Assembly: GCF_024298845.1 (NCBI RefSeq)
Contig: NZ_CP101156.1
Location: forward strand, 2,046,001-2,110,000
Direction of reading: 5' to 3'
Length of the DNA: 64,000 nucleotides
From: Natronosalvus amylolyticus
GTDB lineage: Archaea; Halobacteriota; Halobacteria; Halobacteriales; Natrialbaceae
Positions 8,785 through 17,908 of this stretch are shown here, one piece after another. Made by a program: the position numbers and the translations under genes. Positions within the stretch are counted from its first letter, which is position 1. Each line of letters begins with the position of its first letter. The notes beneath the pieces are model-generated. The model saw nothing but the letters and a program-made list of their open reading frames with translations. It ran no database searches and was not told the origin of the DNA.

Positions 8785-11316
8785 ATGGCCGCGACGGACG
8801 AGAGCCCGCCCTCGATCGAACATCCCCTCCTCGAGTCGGATTTCCTCGAGCGTCGACTCTATCAGTTGAAACTCGCAGGGACGGCTGCAAACGATCACAC
8901 CCTCGTCTGTCTTCCGACGGGGCTCGGCAAAACGACGGTCAGCCTGCTCGTTACGGCACGCCGACTGGACGAAGTCGGTGGTAAATCCCTCATGCTCGCG
9001 CCGACAAAACCGCTGGTCCAGCAACACGCTGACTTCTATCGGGAGGCACTCCAGATTCCCAACGAGGAGATCGTCGTCTTTACCGGTGACGTCAGCCCCG
9101 ACGACCGGGCGGCGTTGTGGCAAGACGCCACCGTCGTCATGGCAACCCCGCAGGTGATCGAAAACGACCTCGTCGGCTCCCGGGTCTCGCTCGCCGACGT
9201 CACCCACATTACGTTCGACGAGTGTCACCGAGCGACGGGCAACTACGCCTACAACTACATCGCCGAACGGTACCACGCCGACGCCACGGACCCGCTCGTC
9301 ACCGGGATGAGCGCTTCCCCCGGCGGCGACGAGGAAGCAATCCTCGAGGTCTGTGCCAACCTCGGCCTGCGCGAGGTCGAGGTGATGACCGAAGACGACG
9401 CCGACGTCGGCGAATTTACCCACGACACCGACCTCGAGTGGGAACGAATCGAGTTGCCCGACGAAGTCATCGAGATCAGGGACGCGCTCAACGAGGTGAT
9501 TTCCGAGCGCCTCGAGAAGCTGAAAGAACTGGGTGTCGCGCGTTCGACCCGACCAGACCAGTCCCAGAAGGATCTCAACCGGATGCGTGCGGAACTCCAG
9601 AAACTCATCAACAACGACCAGTCGGAAGGGTTCAAAGGCATGTCCGTCCACGCCGAGATCATGAAGCTTCGACAGGCGGTGACGCTGGTCGAAACCCAGA
9701 GCGTCGAAGCCCTGCGCCGGTACTTCGAGCGCCAGCGAAACCAGGCACGGAGTTCGGGCGCCTCGAAAGCCAGCCAGCGACTCGTGAGTGACCCGCGCGT
9801 GCGCGAGGCGATGCGTCGGGCCGAGTCGTTCGACGAACTCCATCCGAAGTATCGAAAGACCCGGATGCTACTCGCCGAGACCCTGGGACTCGAGGGAGGC
9901 CAGCGGGTGATCGTCTTCACTGAGTCGCGAGATACGGCCGAAGCGCTGACCGAGTTCTTACAGTCGAGTTTCGACGCCCGGCGGTTCGTCGGGCAGGGCA
10001 ACCGCGAGGGGTCGGATGGAATGACCCAGACCCAACAACAGGACGTCCTCGACGACTTCCGCGCCGGCGAGTTCGAGGTGCTGGTCTCGACGTCGGTTGC
10101 CGAGGAGGGCCTCGACGTCCCCGAAGTCGACCTCGTTCTCTTCTATGAACCCGTACCCACAGCCATCCGGTCGATTCAGCGCAAGGGCCGAACTGGCCGC
10201 CAATCCGAGGGGCGCGTCGTCGTGTTGATGGCCGAAGATACCCGCGACGAGGCCTACTTCTGGATCTCGAGACGTCGCGAAAAAGAGATGGAGAGCGAAC
10301 TGCGCGAACTGAAGGGAATGGCCAGCGACCTCGAGGCCGAACTCGACGACTCCCAACAATCACTGGCCGCGTTCGACACCGGAGCGAAAGTAGACGGAGA
10401 TGGCGGAAAACCCGGGGATGGAAGCGGGTCCTCGAGTGGAACCCAGGGGGTTAGCCAACAGCCAGGGTTACAGGATTTCGCTGGTGATACCGACTCGAGC
10501 GATGACGATGAGCACGATGCTGGCGAGTCCCCAGATGACGAATCGAACGTGGATGGATCCGGGGAAACCGCACCAGCAGCAGACGAACACGGCCAGCCCG
10601 AGCGCCACGTCCCCAGCGCCGACGGCGACACGGTCGAAATCGTCGCCGATCAGCGCGAGATGGACGCCAACATCGCTCGTGACCTTTCGAGACGCGAGGA
10701 AATCGAGATCCGACTCGAGACGCTCGAGGTCGGTGACTATATTTGCTCCGACCGGGTCGCCGTCGAGCGAAAGTCCGTCGCCGACTTCGTCGACTCGCTG
10801 GTCGGCGGCGACCGCTCGGTGTTCGAGCAGGTGGGCGCGATGGCCAGACACTACGCTCGACCCGTGGTCGTCGTCGAAGGCGAAGGCCTCTACGAGCAAC
10901 GTGACATCCACCCGAACGCGATTCGTGGCGCGCTCTCGAGTCTGGCCGTCGATTTCGGTGCGAGCATCCTCCGAACCGAAGGCGAAGACGACACGACGGA
11001 ACTGCTGGCGACCATCGCCAAACGCGAACAGCAACTCGAGGACCGCGAGGTATCCGTCCACGGCGAAAAAGGGACGAAAACACGCAGCGAACAACAGGAG
11101 TATGTCGTCTCCTCGATTGCCGAAATCGGCCCCGTTACCGCCCGGTCGCTGCTCGAGGAGTTTGGCACGGTCGAGGCCGTTATGATCGCCAGCGAAGACG
11201 AGTTGCAGGCGGCTGACGGCGTCGGGACGGTGACCGCCGAGCGAATGCGCGAAGTCATCGGCAGTCCGTACACGGGAGCGGGTGACGGCTCGAGCGCAGG
11301 GTCCGATTCGTCCTGA
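8785..11316 (+). CDS. hef: Hef helicase-nuclease (XPF/FANCM family)
   Basis: 843 residues. It combines an SF2 helicase (Walker A PTGLGKT at 44-50, DECH box at about 145-148, motif VI QRKGRTGRQ) with an XPF/ERCC4 nuclease whose ERKxxxD motif includes ERK at about 661-663 (GDYICSDRVAVERKSVADFVD). Tandem helix-hairpin-helix motifs close the protein (IAEIGPVTARSLLEEFG, ADGVGTVTAERM). The family acts on stalled forks and branched DNA. An acidic Ser/Gly/Asp-rich linker (about 530-615) contains QPGLQDF at 559-565, a PCNA-interacting-type motif. Archaeal Hef is known to work with PCNA. ATG at 8785 is preferred over the GTG two codons upstream. Confidence 0.95.
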   Translation: MAATDESPPSIEHPLLESDFLERRLYQLKLAGTAANDHTLVCLPTGLGKTTVSLLVTARRLDEVGGKSLMLAPTKPLVQQHADFYREALQIPNEEIVVFTGDVSPDDRAALWQDATVVMATPQVIENDLVGSRVSLADVTHITFDECHRATGNYAYNYIAERYHADATDPLVTGMSASPGGDEEAILEVCANLGLREVEVMTEDDADVGEFTHDTDLEWERIELPDEVIEIRDALNEVISERLEKLKELGVARSTRPDQSQKDLNRMRAELQKLINNDQSEGFKGMSVHAEIMKLRQAVTLVETQSVEALRRYFERQRNQARSSGASKASQRLVSDPRVREAMRRAESFDELHPKYRKTRMLLAETLGLEGGQRVIVFTESRDTAEALTEFLQSSFDARRFVGQGNREGSDGMTQTQQQDVLDDFRAGEFEVLVSTSVAEEGLDVPEVDLVLFYEPVPTAIRSIQRKGRTGRQSEGRVVVLMAEDTRDEAYFWISRRREKEMESELRELKGMASDLEAELDDSQQSLAAFDTGAKVDGDGGKPGDGSGSSSGTQGVSQQPGLQDFAGDTDSSDDDEHDAGESPDDESNVDGSGETAPAADEHGQPERHVPSADGDTVEIVADQREMDANIARDLSRREEIEIRLETLEVGDYICSDRVAVERKSVADFVDSLVGGDRSVFEQVGAMARHYARPVVVVEGEGLYEQRDIHPNAIRGALSSLAVDFGASILRTEGEDDTTELLATIAKREQQLEDREVSVHGEKGTKTRSEQQEYVVSSIAEIGPVTARSLLEEFGTVEAVMIASEDELQAADGVGTVTAERMREVIGSPYTGAGDGSSAGSDSS

Positions 11317-11438
11317 CGAACATAGCAGGTAGGGCGTGATGGCTCGAGCGCTGGAACACCGCACCTGACCCGTCGAGAGCCTCGGTGCGGTCGGCAATCG
11401 GAACCCTGAGGTATCCGAAGACCGAAGTTTCAATCGAG

Positions 11439-11855
11439 ATGTCGCCCGAGATACCAGACGAGGACCCGATAATCCTCTTCGACGGCGTCTGTAACCTCTG
11501 TAACGGGTTCGTGCAGTACATCGCTCCCCGGGACACCGAGGAACGATTTTACTTCGCCTCCCTTCAATCCGACGTCGGCCAGGAACTCCTCGAGCGCCAC
11601 GACCTGCCGACAGACGCCCTCGAGTCGGTCGTCCTGATCGAAGGTGACGATGTCTACGTCAAATCGGGAGCCGTCCTGCGGACGGCCTACCACCTTGGCC
11701 TGCCGTACCGGCTGCTGTGGCCGTTCCGAGTCCTCCCGCGTCGACTTCGTAACTGGGCGTACGATTTCGTCGCCGCCCGACGCTATCGCTGGTTCGGCAA
11801 GAAAGACCAGTGTATGATGCCCACGGGCAACATTCAGGAACGGTTTCTCGAGTGA
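11439..11855 (+). CDS. DCC-family thiol-disulfide oxidoreductase-like protein (DUF393)
   Basis: 138 residues. The family motif sits near the N-terminus: ILFDGVCNLCNGFVQ, with C18 and C21 in a CxxC following an Asp. The middle (FYFASLQSDVGQELLERH) and the C-terminal aromatic/basic helix (AYDFVAARRYRWFGKKDQC) fit DCC proteins of about 130 residues. The family is predicted to be thioredoxin-like and redox-active, but substrates are undefined. The ATG at 11439 directly precedes the conserved domain. Residues encoded upstream in the same frame do not look conserved. It converges with the p27-type gene, 18 bp apart. Confidence 0.88.
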   Translation: MSPEIPDEDPIILFDGVCNLCNGFVQYIAPRDTEERFYFASLQSDVGQELLERHDLPTDALESVVLIEGDDVYVKSGAVLRTAYHLGLPYRLLWPFRVLPRRLRNWAYDFVAARRYRWFGKKDQCMMPTGNIQERFLE

Positions 11856-11873
11856 GCAGTGAACGGTCAGTCG

Positions 11874-12569
11874 TTACTCCCGAAGCGTCGAAAGCGCCGC
11901 CGCCGCCTCGTGTGCCGCCTCGAGACATTCTTTTGCCTCTCGCGGATCGTCGGCCTGTGCCCCCGCTCGAGCGAAGCGCTCGAGGGCTGCGACGAGGGCA
12001 TTTGTGGCGTCGTCGATATCGGCGCCAGGGACTGGATTACCAGCGGGAAATCCGTTGGAAGTGCCCGCAGTCTCGCGCTGTGGCTCACTCGAGGCAGAGC
12101 CGGTACCCTGTTGGGATCTCGAAGGCGCACCTTGCTGTGGCTGTCCCTGTTGGGGCTGTGGTGGCTGCCCCTGCTGAGGTTGTTGTGGCTGTTCCTGTTG
12201 AGGCTGTGGTGGCTGTCCCTGCTGTGAAATAGCCTCCTGGGGACCATCCGCCGAATCGGAGACCGACTGAGGTGAATTCGCGTGTGCCGGTCCGGAATCC
12301 GTTGCCGGATCAGTCTCCGTCTGCGTCTCATCATCAGCTGGTGGAACCGAGGCATCGACACCCTCTGGTCCGCCGTGACAGCTAGGACAGAACGTCGTCC
12401 CCTGCTGTCGAAACAGCGGATCGCCACAGGTGTTACAGTGGCTGTTCGTCATCGTCGCACCCTTGAGCAAGAGGTCGCTCATCCGCTGGGTCGCCTCGCG
12501 GTCTTGCTTGTCCTTCTCGTACTTCTTGCGAAGTTTTTCGCGCTCGGCTTCCTTGTCGAAATCGCTCAT
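11874..12569 (-). CDS. Auto-antigen p27 (Sjogren/scleroderma autoantigen 1) family zinc protein
   Basis: 231 residues. The N-terminus is a charged helix (MSDFDKEAEREKLRKKYEKD), then MSDLLLKGATM, then a four-cysteine zinc ribbon (CNTCGDPLF ... FCPSCHG). This order is the archaeal p27/SSSCA1-like pattern, and the molecular role is unknown. The middle ~90 residues are Gln/Pro-rich low complexity encoded by short repeats. A helical C-terminus (DDATNALVAALERFARAG to AAHEAAAALSTLRE) follows. ATG at 12569 is chosen because the family begins there. It is probably co-oriented with the GNAT and LOG genes upstream. Confidence 0.85.
   Translation of the reverse strand: MSDFDKEAEREKLRKKYEKDKQDREATQRMSDLLLKGATMTNSHCNTCGDPLFRQQGTTFCPSCHGGPEGVDASVPPADDETQTETDPATDSGPAHANSPQSVSDSADGPQEAISQQGQPPQPQQEQPQQPQQGQPPQPQQGQPQQGAPSRSQQGTGSASSEPQRETAGTSNGFPAGNPVPGADIDDATNALVAALERFARAGAQADDPREAKECLEAAHEAAAALSTLRE
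12133..12226. repeat. Short tandem repeats encoding a Gln/Pro-rich tract
   Basis: Imperfect reiterations of TGTTGAGGCTGTGGTGGCTG-like units encode repeated Gln-Pro and Gln-Gly-Gln blocks in the p27-type protein. Such repeats are prone to copy-number change by slippage, so strain variation in length is expected. Confidence 0.7.
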
Positions 12570-12652
12570 ATCCGTGCTATGGACGGGGAACGTCGAAAAA
12601 GCTACGACCCGTGTCGCGCCTTGTCCGATGGAGCGACTCGTGAGAAGGACCG

Positions 12653-13102
12653 CTATTCCTCGAGACGAACCGCCATGCCCCTCGAGGCCGGTTGGACGGG
12701 TTCGAACCCCCATTGCTCGTAGAAGCCATCGACGTCGGCGACCAGATTGACGTAGGCGGTGTCGGGTGCGGTCGTCTCGATGTAGCCCCACAGGGCGTTC
12801 ATGATCGCCGTCCCCAGGCCCCGACCCTGATGGTCGGGATGGACGGCCATATCCGAGATGTGATACACTGCGCCGTCGTCGCCGACGATTCGCCCCATCC
12901 CGACGGTCTCGCCAGAGTCCCCGTGGACGACGTGCACCGCGTACACCGAGTTTGGCAGGCCGCGTTCGGCTGCCTCGAGCGACCGCGAGCCCATGCCCGC
13001 AGCGTCCCGCAGGGCGACGAAGGTCGCTGGCGTCGGTGGCTTCTCCTCGAGACGATACCCAGGGATGTCCACGAGTGGCTCCTGGCTCGCGATTTCAGTC
13101 AT
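12653..13102 (-). CDS. GNAT family N-acetyltransferase
   Basis: 149 residues. It shows the GNAT core: central strand GMGRIVGDDGAVYHISDMAVHPDHQ followed by the acetyl-CoA pyrophosphate loop QGRGLGTAIM, then strand DTAYVNLVAD and the C-terminal FYEQWGFEPV typical of small-molecule GNATs. The substrate cannot be inferred. ATG at 13102 (MTEIASQEPL) is chosen. The frame is open upstream to a GTG at 13180, but that would overlap the LOG-like gene. It sits between the p27-type gene and the LOG-like gene, all on the minus strand. Confidence 0.88.
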   Translation of the reverse strand: MTEIASQEPLVDIPGYRLEEKPPTPATFVALRDAAGMGSRSLEAAERGLPNSVYAVHVVHGDSGETVGMGRIVGDDGAVYHISDMAVHPDHQGRGLGTAIMNALWGYIETTAPDTAYVNLVADVDGFYEQWGFEPVQPASRGMAVRLEE

Positions 13103-13176
13103 GCCTCGAGGGAGGGCGAGCGGGGCGAAAATGCTGTCGAAGCCCGGTTCACAGTCTCGCCGCTGGTGCGAGCCGT

Positions 13177-13641
13177 TCACTCACCACCCTCGTGAGCCCG
13201 TTCGACCGCTTCGACAGCCGCCGTCGGTGACTCGACTGTCGTGATCTCGAGGCCGAGACTACCGACATCGTGGCTCCCGAGGCTCACGAGCGGTCGGTCA
13301 GCGATAGCGCCAAAGCCGATTTCGGTGAGCGTCCCCGCGCCCCCAGGCAGGGCGATGACGGCGTCGCCGTTGAGCGGGACCAGAGCGTTTCGAGCGTGAC
13401 CCAGCCCCGTCGCAATGGGGACATCGACGTAGGGGTTCGCTTCCGTGCGACGACTCGAGGGGAGAATACCGATGGTCTGGCCCCCTTCGGCTTTCGCGCC
13501 ACGACAGACGGCTTCCATCGTCCCGCCACGACCGCCGCAGACGACGGTGTGGCCGCGCCGAGCCAGTTCCCGACCCAGCGCCTCGGCTCGAGTCGCCTGT
13601 TCGTCCGTGATCGAACCGCCACCGATAACGCTGACGCGCAT
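13177..13641 (-). CDS. LOG/TIGR00725-like nucleotide-binding protein
   Basis: 154 residues, Rossmann-like. Visible motifs are VSVIGGGSITDEQATRAEALG at the N-terminus, VVCGGRGGTMEAVCRGA and the diagnostic PGGAGTLTEIGF (PGGxGTxxE). These place it in the lysine-decarboxylase-like/LOG superfamily, TIGR00725 branch. LOG enzymes cleave nucleoside 5'-monophosphates. This short branch is uncharacterised, so activity is uncertain. ATG at 13641 begins the conserved strand. It is divergent from mdh. Confidence 0.88.
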   Translation of the reverse strand: MRVSVIGGGSITDEQATRAEALGRELARRGHTVVCGGRGGTMEAVCRGAKAEGGQTIGILPSSRRTEANPYVDVPIATGLGHARNALVPLNGDAVIALPGGAGTLTEIGFGAIADRPLVSLGSHDVGSLGLEITTVESPTAAVEAVERAHEGGE

Positions 13642-13839
13642 GCAAGAGAGCGCGTCGCGAGTCCACAAGGCTGGCTCGGTTTGACCGCATCATCGATTCG
13701 TTCGGCTGGCCTCGAGTGTCGCCAGTCCTGAACGATGGCCGACGGGCGTGCTCCTCGAGGTGAAAACGGGGTGTCTCGAGGGGACAAATTGGCAATTTCC
13801 GACGGATTTAACGCCTGGGCAGGCAAACCTCCACGTGGT

Positions 13840-14754
13840 ATGACGAAAGTTAGCGTGATCGGCGCGGCTGGCACTGTCGGTGCGGCAGCGGGGTACAACA
13901 TCGCACTGCGCGGGATTGCAGACGAACTCGTCTTCGTCGACATTCCGGACATGGAAGACACCACGGTCGGGCAAGCGGCGGACGTCAACCACGGCGCGGC
14001 CTACGACTCGAACACCGTGATCCGCCAGGGCGACTACTCGGCGACCGAAGGCTCCGACGTGGTCGTCATCACGGCCGGTATTCCCCGCAAACCCGGCCAG
14101 ACGCGTATCGACCTCGCCGGTGACAACGCCCCCATCATGGAAGACATCGGCTCCTCGCTGGCGGAGTACAACGACGATTTCGTCACCATCACGACCTCGA
14201 ACCCCGTCGACCTGCTGAACCGTCACCTCTACGAGGTCGGCGACCGCGCTCGAGAGCAAGTCATCGGCTTCGGTGGCCGACTCGACTCCGCGCGCTTCCG
14301 GTACGTGCTCTCCCAGCGCTTTGACGCCCCCGTTCAGAACGTCGAGGCGACGATTCTCGGCGAACACGGCGACGCACAGGTACCCGTCTTCTCGAAAGTG
14401 CGCGTCGACGGCCAGGACCTCACCTTCGACGACGACGAACGCGAGGAAATTCTGAACGAACTCCAGACCAGCGCGATGAACGTCATCGAGAAGAAAGGCG
14501 CGACAGAGTGGGGGCCAGCCACTGGCGTCGCCCACATGGTCGAAGCCGTCATCCGCGACACCGGCGAAGTCCTCCCCGCCAGCGTGAAACTCGAGGGCGA
14601 GTTCGGCCACGAGGACACCGCGTTCGGTGTCCCGGCCAAACTCGGTGCCAACGGCGTCGAGGAGGTCGTCGAGTGGGACCTCTCGGAGTACGAGCGCAAC
14701 CAGCTCGGCGAAGCCGCCGAAAAGCTGACCGAGCAGTACGAGAAAATCGCCTGA
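13840..14754 (+). CDS. mdh: Malate dehydrogenase
   Basis: 304 residues, LDH-like malate dehydrogenase of the TCA cycle. NAD-binding [17 protein letters not shown] is at the N-terminus. The substrate loop is [24 protein letters not shown] follows, and the catalytic His is in [15 protein letters not shown]. Length and motifs match the well-studied haloarchaeal tetrameric enzyme. ATG at 13840 is preferred: GATTTAAC lies about 30 bp upstream as a TATA box and family homology starts there, although the frame is open further upstream. The downstream ~190 bp are unusually AT-rich. Confidence 0.95.
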   Translation: MTKVSVIGAAGTVGAAAGYNIALRGIADELVFVDIPDMEDTTVGQAADVNHGAAYDSNTVIRQGDYSATEGSDVVVITAGIPRKPGQTRIDLAGDNAPIMEDIGSSLAEYNDDFVTITTSNPVDLLNRHLYEVGDRAREQVIGFGGRLDSARFRYVLSQRFDAPVQNVEATILGEHGDAQVPVFSKVRVDGQDLTFDDDEREEILNELQTSAMNVIEKKGATEWGPATGVAHMVEAVIRDTGEVLPASVKLEGEFGHEDTAFGVPAKLGANGVEEVVEWDLSEYERNQLGEAAEKLTEQYEKIA

Positions 14755-14947
14755 GAGCGACGAACGGCGGTTTTCACCGGGAGGCTAGCGTCTCGTTTTC
14801 GTTGCGTCGCACTCGAGTGTGTCAGTTACATTACGACATATTCAATAGTTGATGCTTCGAAATAGATAGTAAACAATATCATAGGCGTAGCTAATAGTAT
14901 TGATAGCATAGTTATTCGATCCAATTATTGGAAGGGGAGCGAGGCAG
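14755..14947. other. AT-rich convergent intergenic region
   Basis: Non-coding stretch between the ends of mdh and the ferredoxin gene. From about 14,825 the sequence becomes strikingly AT-rich (ATAGTAAACAATATCATAGG and similar), unlike the GC-rich surroundings. No ORF, tRNA or clear hairpin was seen. Confidence 0.6.
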
Positions 14948-15193
14948 TCAGGGGATCAACTGCTCGCCCTCGTCGTCGTAAATCGTGATCGCATCGACCG
15001 GACAGGTCCGGGCCGCGAACTTCGCATCCAGTTCGTCTCCTTCGGGGACCTCACGGACGAACACGCCGTCTTCGGCTTCTTCGGACTCGAGCAACACCGC
15101 CTTCCCCGCCGACTTATCCTTCTCGAACTCGCTCCACTCGACGACACACTGGTACATACCGATGCAGGTATCTTCGTCAAATTCGACTTTCAT
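14948..15193 (-). CDS. Small ferredoxin, three-cysteine (3Fe-4S-like) type
   Basis: 81 residues, acidic. Cysteines occur as CIGMYQC near the N-terminus and a single TCPVDAITI near the C-terminus, three in all. This matches the Fer4_13-like or P450-associated small ferredoxins that normally carry a [3Fe-4S] cluster. A full [4Fe-4S] set (CxxCxxC) is absent. Haloarchaeal plant-type 2Fe-2S ferredoxin is a different protein. The electron-transfer partner is unknown; neither neighbour (mdh, PiT transporter) points to one. The ATG at 15193 is clear. Confidence 0.88.
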   Translation of the reverse strand: MKVEFDEDTCIGMYQCVVEWSEFEKDKSAGKAVLLESEEAEDGVFVREVPEGDELDAKFAARTCPVDAITIYDDEGEQLIP

Positions 15194-15317
15194 GCTTGCT
15201 GATTTGGCTGGCAGGACTAAAGCGGTGACGGGTACCCGCTAGAGTCGTGCTAGCGGACCAGCAGAGGGAACTCGAGCATAGGTTTTTGGTGCCAACGCGG
15301 CAAGCGATAGCCAGACA

Positions 15318-16526
15318 ATGTCGACAGTCGGGTTCGGGCTGTTGCTCGGGGTCGCAATACTCACCTGTTTTTCCATGGCGTGGGTGCTCGGGGCGAACAG
15401 CAACTCGCCGCCGTTTGCTCCCGCAATCGGGGCGAACGCCATCTCGACCATGCAAGCCGCGTTCGTCATCGGGCTGCTCGCTGCCGCGGGCGCGCTCATG
15501 CAGGGCGGCGCCATCTCCGAAACGGTCGGCCAGGACCTGATCGACAACGCCGACATCGACGCCCTCGCCGCCACCGCCGGCCTGCTGACGGCCGCCGGCT
15601 TCATGGCCGTCGGCATCTACACCCGCTATCCCATCCCTGCCGCGTTCGCGACGACGGGCGCGATGGTGGGGGTCGGCCTCTCGCTCGGCGGCGACCCCGC
15701 GATGGCGACCTACCAGCGGTTGGGGCTCTTCTGGCTCATGGTTCCGTTCATGTCCGGCGGCCTCGCCTACACGACGGCGATCATGCTTCGTCGGGATGAC
15801 GTACCAGAAACCATCGGGGTTCCCCTGCTCGCGGGGCTGGTCGGAATGATCATCGCGAACATTCGTCTCGGCGTGATTCCCACACCGGCCGGCGACCAGG
15901 GAACCGTCGCCGAATTCGTCTCCTGGCAACTGGGGTCGCCCCTGCCGGTCGCGTCCAACTACGATATCGTGATGGTGCTGGTCACCATCGCCTTCGGCCT
16001 CGGCAGCTTCTACTGGGTTCGGACGCAAATTCAGGCCTCTATCGAGGGGGGTATCCGCTCGTTCCTGCTCGTGCTGGGCGGCATCGTCGCGTTCTCCTCC
16101 GGCGGCTCGCAGGTCGGCCTCGCAACGGGACCGCTCGACAACCTCTTTCGCGTCCAGCTCGGCCTCCCGGCGATCACCCTGCTCGCCCTGGGTGCCAGCG
16201 GGATTCTCGCCGGCGCGTGGATGGCCGCCCCGCGACTCCTGCAGGCGACCTCTCGAGAGTACGCCCAACTCGGCGTTCGCCGCTCCATCGCCGCGCTCGT
16301 CCCCGGTTTCGTCATCGCCCAGCTAGCGATCGCCCTGGGCATTCCCATCTCGCTCAACAACATCATCCTCTCGGGAGTCATCGGCAGCGGCCTCGCTGCT
16401 GGCTCCGGCGGCGTCTCGAAAGGGAAGATACTCTTCACCGTCGGCTTCTGGCTATTTACGCTGTTCTCGTCGGTCGCCGTCGGCTTCGGCGTCTACCGCG
16501 TCTTCGCGTTCGTCGTCGGCGGGTGA
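15318..16526 (+). CDS. pit: Inorganic phosphate transporter, PiT family
   Basis: 402 residues with about ten or eleven membrane helices. Both copies of the PiT signature are recognisable: GANSNSPPFAPAIGANAISTMQAA in the N-terminal half and the reduced copy near GGVSKGKILFTVGFW in the C-terminal half. Additional motifs are ATTGAMVGVGLSLGG and IALGIPISLNNIILSGVIGSG. It likely moves phosphate with a cation across the membrane. ATG at 15318 begins the first helix (MSTVGFGLLLGVAIL). It is divergent from the ferredoxin gene with a 124-bp promoter region. Confidence 0.92.
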   Translation: MSTVGFGLLLGVAILTCFSMAWVLGANSNSPPFAPAIGANAISTMQAAFVIGLLAAAGALMQGGAISETVGQDLIDNADIDALAATAGLLTAAGFMAVGIYTRYPIPAAFATTGAMVGVGLSLGGDPAMATYQRLGLFWLMVPFMSGGLAYTTAIMLRRDDVPETIGVPLLAGLVGMIIANIRLGVIPTPAGDQGTVAEFVSWQLGSPLPVASNYDIVMVLVTIAFGLGSFYWVRTQIQASIEGGIRSFLLVLGGIVAFSSGGSQVGLATGPLDNLFRVQLGLPAITLLALGASGILAGAWMAAPRLLQATSREYAQLGVRRSIAALVPGFVIAQLAIALGIPISLNNIILSGVIGSGLAAGSGGVSKGKILFTVGFWLFTLFSSVAVGFGVYRVFAFVVGG

Positions 16527-16616
16527 GACGGCCTGTCGGTGCGCGCTCGAGACCGATAGTTGAGCGAAGACGGCGTCTCGAGCACACAAGGTATGCATCA
16601 CGGCGAGGAAGCCAGT

Positions 16617-17288
16617 TCACAGCACGATCGAGATGACGGCAAAGAGGATGAGAACGCCCGTAATGTCACAGACGTTGGTCACGACAGGGATCGTCGTGTC
16701 GTCGGGATTGTACCCCAGTCGAAACGACGCCGAGACCGACAGGAGGCTCACGACGACGACGAACAGCGACAACAGCGTGCCACTCACGAGCGAAATCGTC
16801 AGCACCTCGAGCAGCGTGAGCGATCCCCCGAGAACGCGGCCGATAGCCCACGCGGCAACGCCGACGAGTGTGAACACGGTGAGTCCGAGGCCCAGGACCG
16901 CAGCCGAGTTCGTGCGGACGTCCGAGTTGTCGAGGGCGAGTTCGAACGTGCCCAGATGCAGTTGCGTGGACAGTCGAGAGCACATGATCGAGCCGAGGTT
17001 TCCGGCGGTCCCGATCTGTACCGGAACCAGGATCAACAGCGCCGGATTCGTTAGCAGCACTTCTTCGAACGACTCGAGGACCGAGCCCGAAACCATCTGC
17101 AAAATCGAGAGGCCGGCGAGCAACGGCACCATCGTGGCGACCATGTGGGTGATCGTCCAGTCGTCGCCAAGGGGGCTCTCGTCTACAGGGTCTGCTTCTT
17201 CATCGTCTTTCCCGGCGAGCTCGTCGTAGAACTCTCCCAGCGTGTCGCTCATGCCCGAGAGGTCGTCGCCGGAGTAGCTGTCTCTCAT
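16617..17288 (-). CDS. MgtE-like magnesium channel membrane domain, second half
   Basis: 223 residues. After an acidic cytoplasmic N-terminus (MRDSYSGDDLSGMSDTLGEF) come about five helices with the MgtE/SLC41 pattern: LAGLSILQMVSGSVLESFEEVLL, then NPALLILVPVQIGTAGNLGSI with the conserved P-x-x-x-x-x-x-G-N pattern, and SFRLGYNPDDTTIPVVTNVCDITG near the end. The Asp-rich segment before the last helices is typical of MgtE. There are no CBS domains. It lies 10 bp downstream of its partner gene, indicating one operon and probably one heteromeric Mg2+/divalent-cation transporter. Confidence 0.85.
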   Translation of the reverse strand: MRDSYSGDDLSGMSDTLGEFYDELAGKDDEEADPVDESPLGDDWTITHMVATMVPLLAGLSILQMVSGSVLESFEEVLLTNPALLILVPVQIGTAGNLGSIMCSRLSTQLHLGTFELALDNSDVRTNSAAVLGLGLTVFTLVGVAAWAIGRVLGGSLTLLEVLTISLVSGTLLSLFVVVVSLLSVSASFRLGYNPDDTTIPVVTNVCDITGVLILFAVISIVL

Positions 17289-17298
17289 CGTACCCACC

Positions 17299-17871
17299 TC
17301 ATAGCACCAACCCCACGAGATAGATCGCAACCAGGAGGAAAAAGACCCCGAACACGTCACCGAGTGTCGTAACCAGTGGGCCGACGATGTTGTCCGGGTC
17401 CAGCCCGCGACGGTAGCCCACGAAGACGACGGTCACCAGCACCGACAGCATGAGGAGCGCCGAGAGAAAGCCTGCGATGAGCATAATGCCGACCAACTCG
17501 ACCAGATTCCCACCGCCGCCGGTGAGCGCCAGGACGGCGAAGGCAATGACGGCGATGAACGCGGAGACCACCATCCCGTTGATGAACGAGGCGATAACCG
17601 CGTTCGAGAGGCGCTCGTCGAGGATGAACTCCGGCTCGATCAGCCCCTGGTGGAGCCCGCTCGAGAGCCGTGCACCGAGCGAGCCGTAGACGCCGCCTCG
17701 AGTCGCCAGGAAGGCGGGCAAGAGAACGAGGATGCCCGGCACCTGTTCGATACCATCACGCATCGTCTCGCTGCCGAGGATCGTGCCGGCGAACAGCCCG
17801 GCAACGAGACTGACCAGGACCACGGGCAGTGCGCGTCGATAAATTTCGATGGCGTCCGCCCATTCGCTCAT
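17299..17871 (-). CDS. MgtE-like magnesium channel membrane domain, first half
   Basis: 190 residues. It has the same fold as its neighbour: IYRRALPVVLVSLVAGLFAGTILG, then QVPGILVLLPAFLATRGGVYGSLGARLSSGLHQG and VGYRRGLDPDNIVGPLVTTLGDVFGVFFLL, the last being the MgtE signature RGLDPDNxxxP. Start ATG at 17871 (MSEWADAIEI) is chosen. The frame is open upstream but encodes a Ser-rich, non-conserved stretch that coincides with 21-bp repeats in the promoter. The two adjacent genes together make a duplicated MgtE membrane domain without regulatory CBS or N domains. Confidence 0.87.
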   Translation of the reverse strand: MSEWADAIEIYRRALPVVLVSLVAGLFAGTILGSETMRDGIEQVPGILVLLPAFLATRGGVYGSLGARLSSGLHQGLIEPEFILDERLSNAVIASFINGMVVSAFIAVIAFAVLALTGGGGNLVELVGIMLIAGFLSALLMLSVLVTVVFVGYRRGLDPDNIVGPLVTTLGDVFGVFFLLVAIYLVGLVL

Positions 17872-17908
17872 ATCGATCAATTGTGCGCTCGCCGTATATG
17901 AATGCGTG

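Noticed and set aside
15177-16268. 363-residue minus-strand frame over the PiT gene
   Set aside because: Extremely Glu/Arg/Gly-rich, no domain, overlaps a certain transporter gene.
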